This document shows, in pieces, positions 22,685 to 32,530 of a DNA stretch of 64,000 nucleotides (its first letter is position 1; each line of letters starts with the position of its first letter). The position numbers were made by a program, and so were the translations under genes. The notes beneath the pieces are model-generated. The model saw only the letters and a program-made list of their open reading frames with translations. It was not told where the DNA came from and searched no databases. The stretch spans positions 17,088,329 through 17,152,328 of the forward strand of contig OX463836.1 of the NCBI GenBank assembly GCA_949825045.1, read 5' to 3'. This DNA is from Argyresthia goedartella (Eukaryota > Arthropoda > Insecta > Lepidoptera > Argyresthiidae).

Positions 22685-24141
22685 AACAGATCTACTCTGA
22701 CGAGAGTTATTCCACTAAATACACTGGCCTATACCACATGAGTGCTAGCCAGACTTTGTGCTTAAGGTATGATAATGGAGAAACTGACAAGGTGATCATA
22801 CAGAAAACACAGACTGTTGATGTGTACTCCCCAATGTATAGGACATCCAATTACAGCTTAGAAGTCTTGAACGCACCTTGGAGATGCTATTCAGCGGGGG
22901 AATGTGGTTATGATATGAGTCTGGAGGGCTCTGTGTATAAGGATTGGGAAGGGGAACTTGCAGAACCAGGGTCAATCAATGGGTACGGTTGCAAACAAGG
23001 CAATGACTATTGTAAGTTTTGCTCATACTATGGTCAGTGCAAGTGGTATAAGTACACCCTCGAACCTCTTGGGTCACTGTTCACCGTTCACAAAAAGGTG
23101 AAGAGCGACTGGATGATAAAGGCAACTTATGTTAGCCATGGGGGCCTTATAACTAGCATGGTTTTTAGTTCAGGAATGATTTATACTGACCTGCCATCCG
23201 GAACCAGGGTTTCCTTGCTTGCCCCTTCAAGACCGACCTATTATTCAAATAAATACCTAGTGGAATCACCAGAAGGCCTCGTATGGTATGTTCATGCTAA
23301 TCCACTGGGAGATCTCTCTTCAAGCATGATTGGAGACTTGCAGATGGGGCTGCTTGATTCAGAACAAATCGCATTCCAGGTGAATGAGATATCATGCTGG
23401 TCCAATAACTGCAAGGTGTCGTGTAAGGCCCCTGAATCAGGCTTGTCTAGAGGTTTGAAGCAGTATCGCAATTATTCAGTGGAGGTTGAATCCATGGGGA
23501 GAGATAGGGTTGTCAAAAAACCAGAATACATGACTTTCGGAATGTTTGTCACCACCAAGAAGCAAGCCTCTATTGTGTCTATTACCGCACAATGCTCATT
23601 TGAAGTGATCATGTCTTATGGGTGTCTAGCTTGCAGCAAGAAGACTTATGTGGTTATACAAGCAGTTGACATAAAGTCAATGGGCCTGGTTGAAGTGAGC
23701 AGCAATTGTTCAATAGATAGGAAGAGGCTAGCATGTCAAGAAAGTCCCCAGTTGATCTTGGTGGATTATCATGACTCCACATGTGCTTTAAATATTGTTA
23801 GAACTAATCAGAGCCTGTATTTCAATCTGGACTATATATTTGAAGGAGCTATACTTGGTGTCAGTGACGTTATATCTGTCAACAAATACACAAGTAATTC
23901 GGACATGGCTCTTCAATTTATCACAAGTGACACTTTCATTAAGTCACTGGGTAATATGATGAGCACCACTTTCCTTCTTGGAATCAGTTTACTTTCCATC
24001 AGGTCACTCCTCAAATTCCTTGCCATGAGACAAGGATTCAAGGAGGCCAGGGATGTAAAAGACATGAGTTAGTCTGTTCCAAGCTGGAGGTCTTTAGTCA
24101 TAATGGTATATATCCATTAGGTTAAGATTAGGTTAAGCATT
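22685..24141 (+). mobile_element. Endogenous viral element, 5'-truncated, unit B
   Basis: Similarity to the EVE of units A and C begins abruptly after the A-tract at CAGATCTACTC, inside the Gc coding part. The right end is intact, ending AGCATT (24136-24141) and continuing into the Academ frame. Confidence 0.7.
22738..24072 (+). CDS. Phenuivirus-like Gc glycoprotein, N-terminally truncated, uninterrupted frame (unit B)
   Basis: This is the only copy with an unbroken Gc frame: 444 codons from an internal Met to TAG. It corresponds to about residues 261-704 of the precursor. It holds nearly all Gc cysteines, including the clustered YCKFCSYYGQC region where class II fusion loops lie, the paired CWSNNC and CKAP sites, and the C-terminal membrane helix (about residues 668-688 of the precursor) with a short tail. 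The signal peptide, Gn stub and first 28 or so residues of Gc are missing, so it has no signal for entry into the secretory pathway. The fused upstream fragment is in another frame. Whether it is transcribed cannot be told. Confidence 0.75.
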   Translation: MSASQTLCLRYDNGETDKVIIQKTQTVDVYSPMYRTSNYSLEVLNAPWRCYSAGECGYDMSLEGSVYKDWEGELAEPGSINGYGCKQGNDYCKFCSYYGQCKWYKYTLEPLGSLFTVHKKVKSDWMIKATYVSHGGLITSMVFSSGMIYTDLPSGTRVSLLAPSRPTYYSNKYLVESPEGLVWYVHANPLGDLSSSMIGDLQMGLLDSEQIAFQVNEISCWSNNCKVSCKAPESGLSRGLKQYRNYSVEVESMGRDRVVKKPEYMTFGMFVTTKKQASIVSITAQCSFEVIMSYGCLACSKKTYVVIQAVDIKSMGLVEVSSNCSIDRKRLACQESPQLILVDYHDSTCALNIVRTNQSLYFNLDYIFEGAILGVSDVISVNKYTSNSDMALQFITSDTFIKSLGNMMSTTFLLGISLLSIRSLLKFLAMRQGFKEARDVKDMS

Positions 24142-24819
24142 GTATAAACGAGGCAAAAAGAGACCTTTTGATATTTTGAGAAAATCTGAGATATTTCAAA
24201 AAGCGCTCGCTGATGTAGGGCCCGATCGTTGTGATATCCAAACAATTTTCCCCACGCTTCAATCTTTTATATGTCACATGTACGGACTGAAGAAACTCGC
24301 TGATGTCAACGAAGCTCGATTCGACATTTTTAATAAAACATACATGGTGCACGACACATCGAAGCCGTTCTCGTTGGACGTACGCAACTACGACGCTTGC
24401 AATTTACCCCCATGGCAGTCAGAGCTATACCAACATTGCCTCAGAACTCGGTACATCGCCAATTTGTGGAGGAATGCTTAAAAATCCGACATCACTGACC
24501 TTGCACCAACCGATCATGGGTGGAATGAAAATAATAATAAATTCGAGTTCACGTGGTTTATCGGGAATCAATTGCCCGATGCGTATGAAAATGTTGTTGT
24601 ATCGCCGGATATTCTGGGCAACGAGAATGACACTGAGGACAGCAATGACGAGACGCTTGATTCAGGTATTTTTTTGTACTTCTATAATATACTCTCAACA
24701 AAATTACTGAATAGAAATAATTGTTACGCATGTTGCAGGCACTCAGCAGGAAAGAATTGTGGATGATGATGAGCCACAATAAAAGTTCCAGTGAAGAAGA
24801 AGAAGATGAATTGTATTGA
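24142..24819 (+). pseudogene. Academ-like transposase C-terminal part, unit B
   Basis: Same blocks as in unit A (KRGKKRPF, CHMYGLKK, LPPWQSELYQHC), the same in-frame TAA (24479-24481) and the same GT-AG intron (24666-24738). The last exon has lost 2 bp near 24780, which ends the acidic tail early. Only this end of the gene survives in unit B apart from the first 18 codons at 14435. Confidence 0.65.
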
Positions 24820-25555
24820 GCAAAAATGTAAAGGTCAGACATAACAATACATACCATTATAATACAATTTTTATATCATTTCATTTTTTTATACAATAAA
24901 TAATACAATTCGTACTACATTTCATCTACATTTACGTTGGTTGTATCTATCGCTTTATTGTCATTCTTAAATTCCCCGTTTTATCAAGGAGAAAGAAAGG
25001 AAAAAAAAGAAACCAAAAAACCTTTTTCGGTCAGATTAAGAGAACCCACCAACATTTGTCAGATTAAGAAAATATGCTTTCAGGTTACCGAGATAAACCT
25101 CCCCCCTATGAATGAATATGAATCTGACGCGCTCGAGTATTACAAAGAAACTTTTTTTTTGCATTTTCATAAATTCATCGTAACTTATAGTCACGCCGAA
25201 ATCGTCAGTTTTTTTAAAGGGAGCTTCCTTGGGGCCTACTTAACACCCCTTCCAAAAATCTGACGCACTCGAGTAAATTTTTTTTTTGCATTTTTGACTA
25301 CTTTATATGCCTACCCCCACCACGCAAACCGGCAGATTAGTATACCTTTGTTATCAGTTGGGGCATACGTAGTATGAATATCTGACGCGCTCGAGAATGC
25401 CAAGTAACTGTTTTTTTTTTACATTTTTGAAAAACCGTACACGCCAAACCCACCGCTAAAATGGTTTTTACCATACGAGATTTTCTTTTCGAAATTATTT
25501 TCTTTCGATTTTGATAGGTCTCGACGGCGCCGTTGAATTACGCCATTTAGCTACC
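24820..25555. repeat. Academ-like right subterminal region, unit B
   Basis: Non-coding. Carries the TCTGACGCGCTCGAG motif at 25123-25137 and 25381-25395 and a one-mismatch copy at about 25259, at the same spacing as in units A and C. Confidence 0.6.
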
Positions 25556-25573
25556 TCGCCTCCCTAACTACAA
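25556..25573. repeat. Academ-like right terminal inverted repeat plus CAA, unit B (first copy)
   Basis: TCGCCTCCCTAACTA at 25556-25570, then CAA. This right end is followed by a truncated pogo fragment and is repeated at 26481-26495. Confidence 0.8.
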
Positions 25574-25749
25574 TTTAGATGTGATAAACATGTCACGAGA
25601 CAATGGAGTTTCGAGAAAGTAGCTCGGAAGAGGACAAAGGGCGTTGGAGAGGAGGCAAATAATAATAAGAAAGCTTGTGGGGACCAAAAATAAAAGACAA
25701 AACCAAAAAAAATGCACTTCTGTGCCAGAAAAACAATTTTGAATAGTGT
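25574..25749 (+). pseudogene. pogo C-terminal fragment with internal deletion, unit B
   Basis: It starts like the other pogo C-termini but jumps from NMSRDNGVS to the Lys-rich tail near 25617, losing about 500 bp with short homology at the junction. Similarity to the spacer ends near 25747. Confidence 0.7.
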
Positions 25750-26455
25750 ACCTATTTTTGTTTATAAGGCTTCATCGTCTGACATTATTTTTTATATTTG
25801 TTTAATTACCCAGTCTGGTAGGCGAATACCTTGTTAAGTAACACACAGTTCTACTTTTTGTAAGCTTAATAGGAGAGTCCTAAGACTATGCCCATACCGC
25901 CCAAGTGATTCCTACTCGCGTAACGAAAACACACTCCTCCCGCACCCCTCAACTAACGGTAGAACCTACACGGTTGTTTTAAATAATCTCCTGGTTTTAA
26001 AATATGTATTTATTTATTTACAGTGCAATCAGCACTGGAGGCTGAATATATACTGAGCAACCACCATGCATTTTGTGATGAAGTGATCAATGCCTGCTTG
26101 CAATTGGCCGAACTTGATTTTTTTGTGGTGAGTCTATCTTAACCTTTTCACAGAACGGCGAATCACCAATGCCATGTAAACAACACAGGTGCAAATAATC
26201 TGTCTTTTCCACCGTTGCAATGTATCATGAAAGGTAACACACAGATTTTGAGATGTTTTTACTCATACCTTTCATGTTAGATTACAGTGAAGTAGGAGGT
26301 AGATTCTTTCATCGCTGGGTGCGGCTGGCACAGGAAGACTGGCGCTGTGGTGGTGAGGCTTGTCTGTAGCAGTAGGACGATGTAGGCTTAACATGAGGAT
26401 GATTGAAACCACTTCCATATCGCCTCCGTCGCTCTGCAGTAAAAGAGTGTCATGC
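25750..26455 (+). other. Orphan block with one candidate host-like exon
   Basis: This segment occurs once in the window. At 26024-26128 a stretch is bounded by ATTTACAG and GTGAGT and is open in one frame (SALEAEYILSNHHAF, then CDEVINACLQLAELDFF), with hydrophobic heptad-like spacing. It could be an exon of a captured host gene or of an unknown transposon. The rest is non-coding, with GC-rich sequence near 26300-26440. I do not recognise the protein. Confidence 0.3.
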
Positions 26456-26498
26456 CGTTGAATTACGCCATTTAGCTACCTCGCCTCCCTAACTACAA
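26456..26498. repeat. Second Academ-like right end, unit B
   Basis: The last about 40 bp of the element (CCGTTGAATTACGCC through TCGCCTCCCTAACTA, ending 26495) and CAA are repeated here after the orphan block. This duplication of the right junction shows a local rearrangement in unit B. Confidence 0.75.
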
Positions 26499-27116
26499 TT
26501 TAGATGTGATAAACATGTCACGAGACAATGGAGTTTCCGTAGTTTGCCTTTCGCCGCATTTAACCAATAAGATGCAACCATTAGATGTGAGTTTCATGTT
26601 CCCATTAAAAACCTATTACGCTCAAAAAATTGTAAATTAGCTAGACAACCATCCTGGTCGTGCTGCCACACACTTCCAAGTTGGTAGTGTTTTGGGCAAG
26701 GCTTATTTGAGAGCAGCATTGCCTTCCACAGCTATCAATGGCTTTCGAAAGACTGGAATACTGCCATATGATGATAACATCTTTACTAATGCTGATTTTA
26801 ATGATAATCGGGACACCCCACCACCAGAACAGCCTTCTCCAGCAGCAATGGCATCCAATGTAGCTTCAATGCAACAGCCAGAGCAAAATTAATTCATATT
26901 GCCTGCTGTGATACATCCTGTTACACAGGTAATCCCAAGTGTATCGCCTAGAGCATGGTCGGCAGTTTTAGTCACTGGTTCTCCACATAAAAATAAAATC
27001 ATAGAAGCTGAGGAAAAAAATAAAGAAAAAAACGAGAAAATAGCTCGGAAGAGGACAAAGGGCGTTGGAGAGGAGGCAAATAATAATAAGAAAGCTTGTG
27101 GGGACCAAAAATAAAA
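26499..27116 (+). pseudogene. pogo/Tigger-like transposase C-terminal part, unit B
   Basis: Same blocks as unit A (CLSPH, KMQPLD, FRKTGILPYDD, then the basic tail after the shared TAA at 26890-26892). This copy has an extra nonsense codon at about 26638, where a Trp codon of unit A reads TAG. Confidence 0.8.
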
Positions 27117-27983
27117 GACAAAACCAAAAAAAATGCACTTCTGTGCCAGAAAAACAATTTTGAATAGGTACACAGGTACACACTTAGAAGGTTAAATATT
27201 TTTGTCTTGCGTGATTAGTTTGAGAAAGGAAAACGAAAAGCTCATAATTAGATCCTAACCTAGCCTACGAGGGCGGTGATCTGGTAAGTTGATTTTCTTA
27301 TGGTGTACAAATTGTCAAATTAAGTGATAGTGAAGATGATGAGGAATACGATGCCGAATGCGAGTGAAGATGATGAGGAATACGATGCCGTCCCCATGGA
27401 CGATATTAGGAACGAAAAATTACTGGCTGATTTTGTCTTTTTTTTTAAATGTTTGTTTTTTCTGTTGATTATTATTTCGGATTTAAATTCTAATAAAAAT
27501 ATAACCTATCCAATACATAACATGAGTTTTATTTAGTTTTTACCAATAACATGGATTTCATAGGTAAAAATAAAAAGGGGGACGATATTTGGCGACTCTA
27601 TCTTACCAGTCAACATGTCATCGCAATCGACCTTCTGATCTGACAACATAAATAATTTATTATGCCAAAGAAGACCAACAAATTTTTCAACGAGAACAAA
27701 CTTTGCCAACGATAAATCAACAATTTTGTAAAGGAAAACTAGTTTTTCCTTTAAGAAAACAACTATTTTGCCAACGAATATCAACCATTACGTCAATGAA
27801 AACCAACTGATTTGCCGACGAAAACTACAATTAAAGAAAACAGGTTGGGCTATGACGCAAGTCATCCCTCATTGCAAAAAGGACTGATATACTGATAAAG
27901 ACAATACCTACTGATCACTCGACATACAGGTTCTCGTCTATACCCGAATCTTGGGAGAGAGTTAATGCAGCAACCATTCTATC
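27117..27983. other. Spacer, unit B, no gene
   Basis: Matches 11638-12502 of unit A: the acidic 24-bp duplication, the TTTGCCAACGA-type degenerate repeats (27640-27840), and CTATC at 27979-27983 as the left target copy of BEL-1. Confidence 0.55.
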
Positions 27984-28537
27984 TGTTTAATATTTATGCT
28001 TCGGAACGCACCTCTTTTTGTTGCGCGACTCGGACCGCGAGTGATCGGAAACGGAACTAGCAGCTGTCACTTGTATAGAAACGAGATGACGAGTTAGAGG
28101 TTACTTTTTTTGACATGAGAAAAATGTCGGCACATGGCGTTCGGGCCTTGGCTGTATTTTAATTGTAATATTGTAATTGTCTAACACAGGTGTCGGGCCT
28201 GGTCGGAATGTTAATTATAATAAGCACGTACCAAATCGTCGGGAAATAAGAAGATTCACGTCAGCGGAGTGAGTGCTTCGTGTTGTGAAGCTTGAAGTGG
28301 TTTGGTCCCCAATTCGTCGCGTTCGGCAGCGACGGCGACAGCATCGGGCTACGACGAGAGTAAGATTCGACTCCTCTCCCCCCACCCCTTGTGCTCCTTA
28401 TCCCGTATTCCTGCCTCGAATTGAGCTTTCGAATTCCGGTCCACGGCGTCAAAGGTCAGTACCACTTGTGATACTCCTGGTGAAAACCAACCCTATCAAG
28501 ATTCCACGCCCGTTCGGTTGAGGCGTGGAATTTAACA
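27984..28537 (+). repeat. BEL-1 5' LTR
   Basis: Starts TGTTTAATATTTATGC and ends GGAATTTAACA. Followed at once by a TTTTGGTAGCA primer-binding-site-like sequence also found in BEL-2. Confidence 0.9.
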
Positions 28538-29317
28538 TTTTGGTAGCAGGCGCGGTTTCCTAGTAGGAAATCGATTCACGGACGGTTGTAGGGTTGTTTT
28601 TTTGCCACATTGTAGTTGGGAGAAAAGGGTATCACGGATTGGTCGGCAATCAGTTTGTGAGTGAGTCGAGTGGTCGGTATACCACAATTTAGGTTCATTT
28701 TCGGTTAGTGAACGTATAATTGACGATTTAGTTAACAATTATTATAAATTTGTAGTCGGAAACTACTCGGTGTGCATAAGAAACAGTCATTCGGTCGGAC
28801 GATAGTATTGCAGTCGGGTTCCATAGCATTGCAGTGTTATTTCGGATTACAGAGCAGGGTCAGGCTATTTAAGGGGTATTAAGCTGATTTTGCTGACCTC
28901 AGTAGAAGTGTGGGTCATATCGGAGGGGCCACTTCGGCTATTTAAGGGGTATTAAGCTGATTTTGCTGACCTCAGTAGAAGTGTGGGTCATATCGGAGGG
29001 GCCACTTCTAGAAGGTTCACAGCTACCTTCATTATATTAAAAATAGCCTTTTTTCTTATAATAAATTTTTGTGTGTTATTTTTATGGTGCCTTATGGTGG
29101 CATTCTCTAATTGATTTAGAGTGTATAGTTATAAGGTGTATGTCCACAGGGCGACCATATTAAATATTGTTTAGGATTTAATTGTTTTTAGTGGTTGCCT
29201 TAGTTTTGACAACTTAGTTTTAATTTCTGTGCCCAGCGCTGACGGGCAAGTGCTGGTCTCTGGCTATACTTAGTTCGGTAGTGAAGTATAAGACCAGAAT
29301 CTATTAAATCGGTCAAC
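28538..29317 (+). promoter_or_regulatory. BEL-1 leader with primer-binding site and 73-bp tandem duplication
   Basis: The primer-binding site TGGTAGCAGGCGCGG lies directly after the LTR. A perfect tandem duplication of 73 bp occupies 28863-28935 and 28936-29008. The remainder up to the gag ATG at 29318 holds no gene. Confidence 0.65.
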
Positions 29318-30748
29318 ATGGCACCTTCGCCCTTGACGGTACTGCGACATGGTGTCCGGGAGGAAATGAGATGGCTCGCCCATACTCATAAGTATGTGGA
29401 GCGACCTGACATGGACGATGTCCTGCTCAAGCGTGTGGAGGACGCAATGACACGCGTCGGGAAGGTGTGTCGGCTGGCTGCGGAGGCTGAAGCTCTCGGG
29501 CTTACGGATGAAGCCTCGGTGGCTGCAGTGAAACAGCTCTGCGCGGATGCTGACCAAGCGATGGAATGCTTGGGCGACATCGAGCGTCGCGCGGAGAAAG
29601 TTAAGCGGTCGCGAAGGAGTGGAGTTGGACGGCTGCCACACCTGGAGATTCCGGCCTTCAGTGGGGCAATTGATGAGTGGCCGGTATTCATTAATTTATT
29701 TGATAGTTTGGTCCACGGTCGGGACGACCTGGACAACGCCTACAAGTTGGCCCAACTATTGATGGCTCTGCGGGGTGAACCGAAGGAGTTGGTCGGTCAC
29801 CTAACGGTCACGGCGGGCAATTATGAGATAGCCAGGTTCGTATTGTTTGACCGCTACCAACACAAACGGCGGTTGGTTGATGCTCAGCTGGGGAAGCTGT
29901 TTAGCATCCCAAGAGTAACCCGGGATGTTGACATCCGAGTACAGGTGCTCAACTCTGTGCTGGGGGCCACTAAGGCCCTTCAGAACCTTGGTCTTCCGGT
30001 AGACCAATGGTCATATATTGTTCTATATATGGTTTTGTCACGGTTGCCTGCAGCTGTTCAAAGTCGGTTTGAACAGCTGCATGGGGGCAGTAGCACGGAA
30101 CTGCCCACGCTCGTCCAATTGACGGATTTTTTGGAGGGTGAATGCAGGCGATGTGACACACTGGATACGGAGGCCAGTGTGCAGCGCCAACCCGCGCGGA
30201 TGCGGGAGGGTCCGCGCCCCCCGCCCCCACGGGGGGGTGGGCGGTCAAAACAATTTGGCTTTTTGAATGCCGCGCCGTCGGGTGACGGCTGTGTGCACTG
30301 CGACAGTGCCGGTCATCAAGTGACCAGTTGCGCCAACTTTAAGGCGCTCGGGGTAGCTGCCCGCAGGAAGTTAGTCTTCCGCCACCGATTGTGTTTCGGT
30401 TGTTTGGGGCCGCACCCGCTGAGCGAGTGCTCGCGCGCGTTCCCCTGTGAGTGCTGTGGTGGCAAGCACCACATCGTGTTGTGCCTGAATCGGTCAGGCC
30501 CTTCGGACGGTCACCAGGGCCGGACTCAGGTTGGTCGGCCACAGGGCCCAACCAGGGCCGGACCCAGTCCCCCTCTGGGCAACGGGAGTCACCAACGGGG
30601 TGACTGGGGTACCCGCGGACGGGATACCCCCCGAGGGGAAAGGGGCAGCGCGGGGGGTAACATGCGGGATAGCAGGGGTTCGGTCGCCGCTGTCCACGGT
30701 CAGCGAGGACTTCGGGCCGCTAGCTCACTGTGTGTTACGGGTGGGTGA
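29318..30748 (+). CDS. BEL-1 Gag
   Basis: A 476-codon frame. It has a helical N-terminus, a DUF1759-type capsid region (about residues 100-250, with IDEWPVFINLFDSL and LRGEPKELVGHL), and zinc knuckles near residues 320-395 (CVHCDSAGHQVTSC, CFGCLGPHPLSEC, CECCGGKHHIVLC). It packages the element RNA into cytoplasmic particles. It ends in a Gly/Arg/Pro-rich tail. The ATG at 29318 is the first in frame after the leader. In many BEL elements Gag runs on into Pol; here a stop and a frame change separate them, with a short frame at 30752-31093 resembling the Pro-rich end of BEL-2 Gag. Confidence 0.85.
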   Translation: MAPSPLTVLRHGVREEMRWLAHTHKYVERPDMDDVLLKRVEDAMTRVGKVCRLAAEAEALGLTDEASVAAVKQLCADADQAMECLGDIERRAEKVKRSRRSGVGRLPHLEIPAFSGAIDEWPVFINLFDSLVHGRDDLDNAYKLAQLLMALRGEPKELVGHLTVTAGNYEIARFVLFDRYQHKRRLVDAQLGKLFSIPRVTRDVDIRVQVLNSVLGATKALQNLGLPVDQWSYIVLYMVLSRLPAAVQSRFEQLHGGSSTELPTLVQLTDFLEGECRRCDTLDTEASVQRQPARMREGPRPPPPRGGGRSKQFGFLNAAPSGDGCVHCDSAGHQVTSCANFKALGVAARRKLVFRHRLCFGCLGPHPLSECSRAFPCECCGGKHHIVLCLNRSGPSDGHQGRTQVGRPQGPTRAGPSPPLGNGSHQRGDWGTRGRDTPRGERGSAGGNMRDSRGSVAAVHGQRGLRAASSLCVTGG

Positions 30749-30751
30749 CAG

Positions 30752-31093
30752 ATGGCACCTATGAGTAGCGCGAAGGCTGGGAGTCCACCACCTTCTGCGC
30801 CACCCTGCCCGTCGCTCTGGGAGGCGAACAGGGAGGCGAACAGTCGAATGTCGCCCCTATTCCTAGAGCCCCCCAGGTTGGATCCGCTCTCCCCCATTCA
30901 TCCACGGTGCGCACCGGGCACACCGTACACCGTCCGGTATGATCGGATACCAGGACAGCGAGGGGCCTATTATACGGGTTGGGACCCCTTGATGCACATA
31001 CGGTCTGATATGCCGGTTGCATATCAGCAGCCGAGTTACTCCAAGGCCGACGGAGGTCTGAGCGGGTTCGGATCCCGCGGAGGTTCCCGCTAG
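30752..31093 (+). pseudogene. BEL-1 Gag C-terminal/linker part after frameshift
   Basis: Pro/Arg-rich frame whose end (DPLMHIRSDMP, then GSRGGSR) parallels the last residues of BEL-2 Gag (FVQWDPLAYSCLPDR, GGPR). I read it as the end of Gag, separated from the main frame by a frameshift near 30745. Confidence 0.5.
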
Positions 31094-31189
31094 GGACACG
31101 CCGCCCACTTACAGGGTGCCGCCACTCCACAGACGGTCATGCTCCCCACCGCCTCTGTGATAGCGTGGAGTTAGGACGGCAAATCTTGT

Positions 31190-32452
31190 GTGGCACGAGC
31201 ACTATTAGACTCGGGGGCCCAGGGGTGCTTAGTCTCGTGCAACCTTGTAAGACGGTTGGGCATTTCGGTAAGGGAGTATCCACATTCCATTCGGGGAATT
31301 GGGAACACGGAAGTCGGTTCCGTTAAGGGAGTATGTCGGATTACTCTCTCGTCACGGGTGGATTCATCGGTGAATCTGACGGTCACGGCATTAGTCATGC
31401 CTAATGTGATGGGCTCACACCCTCACGTACGGTTGTCGCCCTCGGTGCGACAGTTGGTCGCTGGGTTGTCACTGGCTGACCCGGAGTTCGATATTCCGGG
31501 CCCAGTAGACATTTTATTGGGTGTCGATGCCTTGGGATACCTGTTAGTGCCAGGTGTCCACGTGTTGCAGGCGACTGGTCTGGTTTCGGTCAACACCAGA
31601 CTGGGCTATGCGGTAATAGGTCCGGTCATGCCGGCTGCCCCACGCCTAGCGACTCGTAGTCCCTTATTCGGTTCTGTATTCTCGGAGGTGATACAGAAGT
31701 TTTGGGAGGTGGAGGAACCACCTACGGTCCGCCGGTTGGACCCGGTTGAAGAAGAGTGTGAACAGTTTTATCGGAACAATACTGGTCACCTTCGGTCAGG
31801 TCGATTTCTCACACGTCTTCCATTCCGGAGTGATCGCCCACCGCTGGGCAGTTCACACCATGCAGCCGAGACGCGGCTTCTGTCGATGGAACGACGCATG
31901 AAGCGTGACGGGATTTTCCGGCAGAAGTACGTCGACTTCTCGGGGGAGGTTGATGTGCGGTTGGTCATGGCCAAGAGCAAGGTTGCGCCGTTGCGCACTC
32001 GCCTGACCATTCCCAAATTAGAGCTTTCGGGAGCGGCTCTCCCGACTCGTCTGCTCAACCACACGATGACGGTTTTTCGTGGGTCAATAGCGTTAGAAGA
32101 TACGGTCTACGCTTGGACGGACAGCCAGATCGTGTTATGCTGGCTGAAGGCTTCAGTTCACAAGCTGGAGATTTTTGTGGCGAATCGGGTTTCGCAGATT
32201 TTGAATTCGGAAGTTCCCTTAATCTGGAGACATGTTCCAGGGGAAATGAACCCAGCAGACTGCGTCTCGTGGGTGTCACGCTCCGGAGTTGGTTGGACAT
32301 CCCTTGTGGTGGGGTCCAAAATGGTTGACTCAAGCCGAATCGGATTGGCCAATGAGTCCACGCGTTACCTCGGCGAACGGCGCCTTGACAGTCGGTGTCT
32401 GTACGACGCAACCAGAGCCGGAAGAGGAGTTCAGCCTGCTGGAACGGTATAG
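31190..32452 (+). pseudogene. BEL-1 protease, reverse transcriptase stub and RNase H, deleted
   Basis: The frame begins with the A17/DUF1758-type aspartic protease (active-site ALLDSGAQGCLVS). It continues through VDILLGVD, the N-terminal part of reverse transcriptase (CEQFYRNNTGHLRSGRF, LSMERRMKRD), and jumps near 31913 to the RNase H region (VRLVMAKSKVAPLRTRLTIP, YAWTDSQIVLCWL, WRHVPGEMNPAD). The missing block contains the polymerase palm and catalytic aspartates. The frame shifts near 32290 so that the end is not in phase with integrase. Confidence 0.8.
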
Positions 32453-32530
32453 CTCGCTCGACAAGCTGGTCAATGTGACCGCCTGGATCTTCGGTTTGCG
32501 CGGAATTGTCGCAATTCTGAGGCGCAACGG

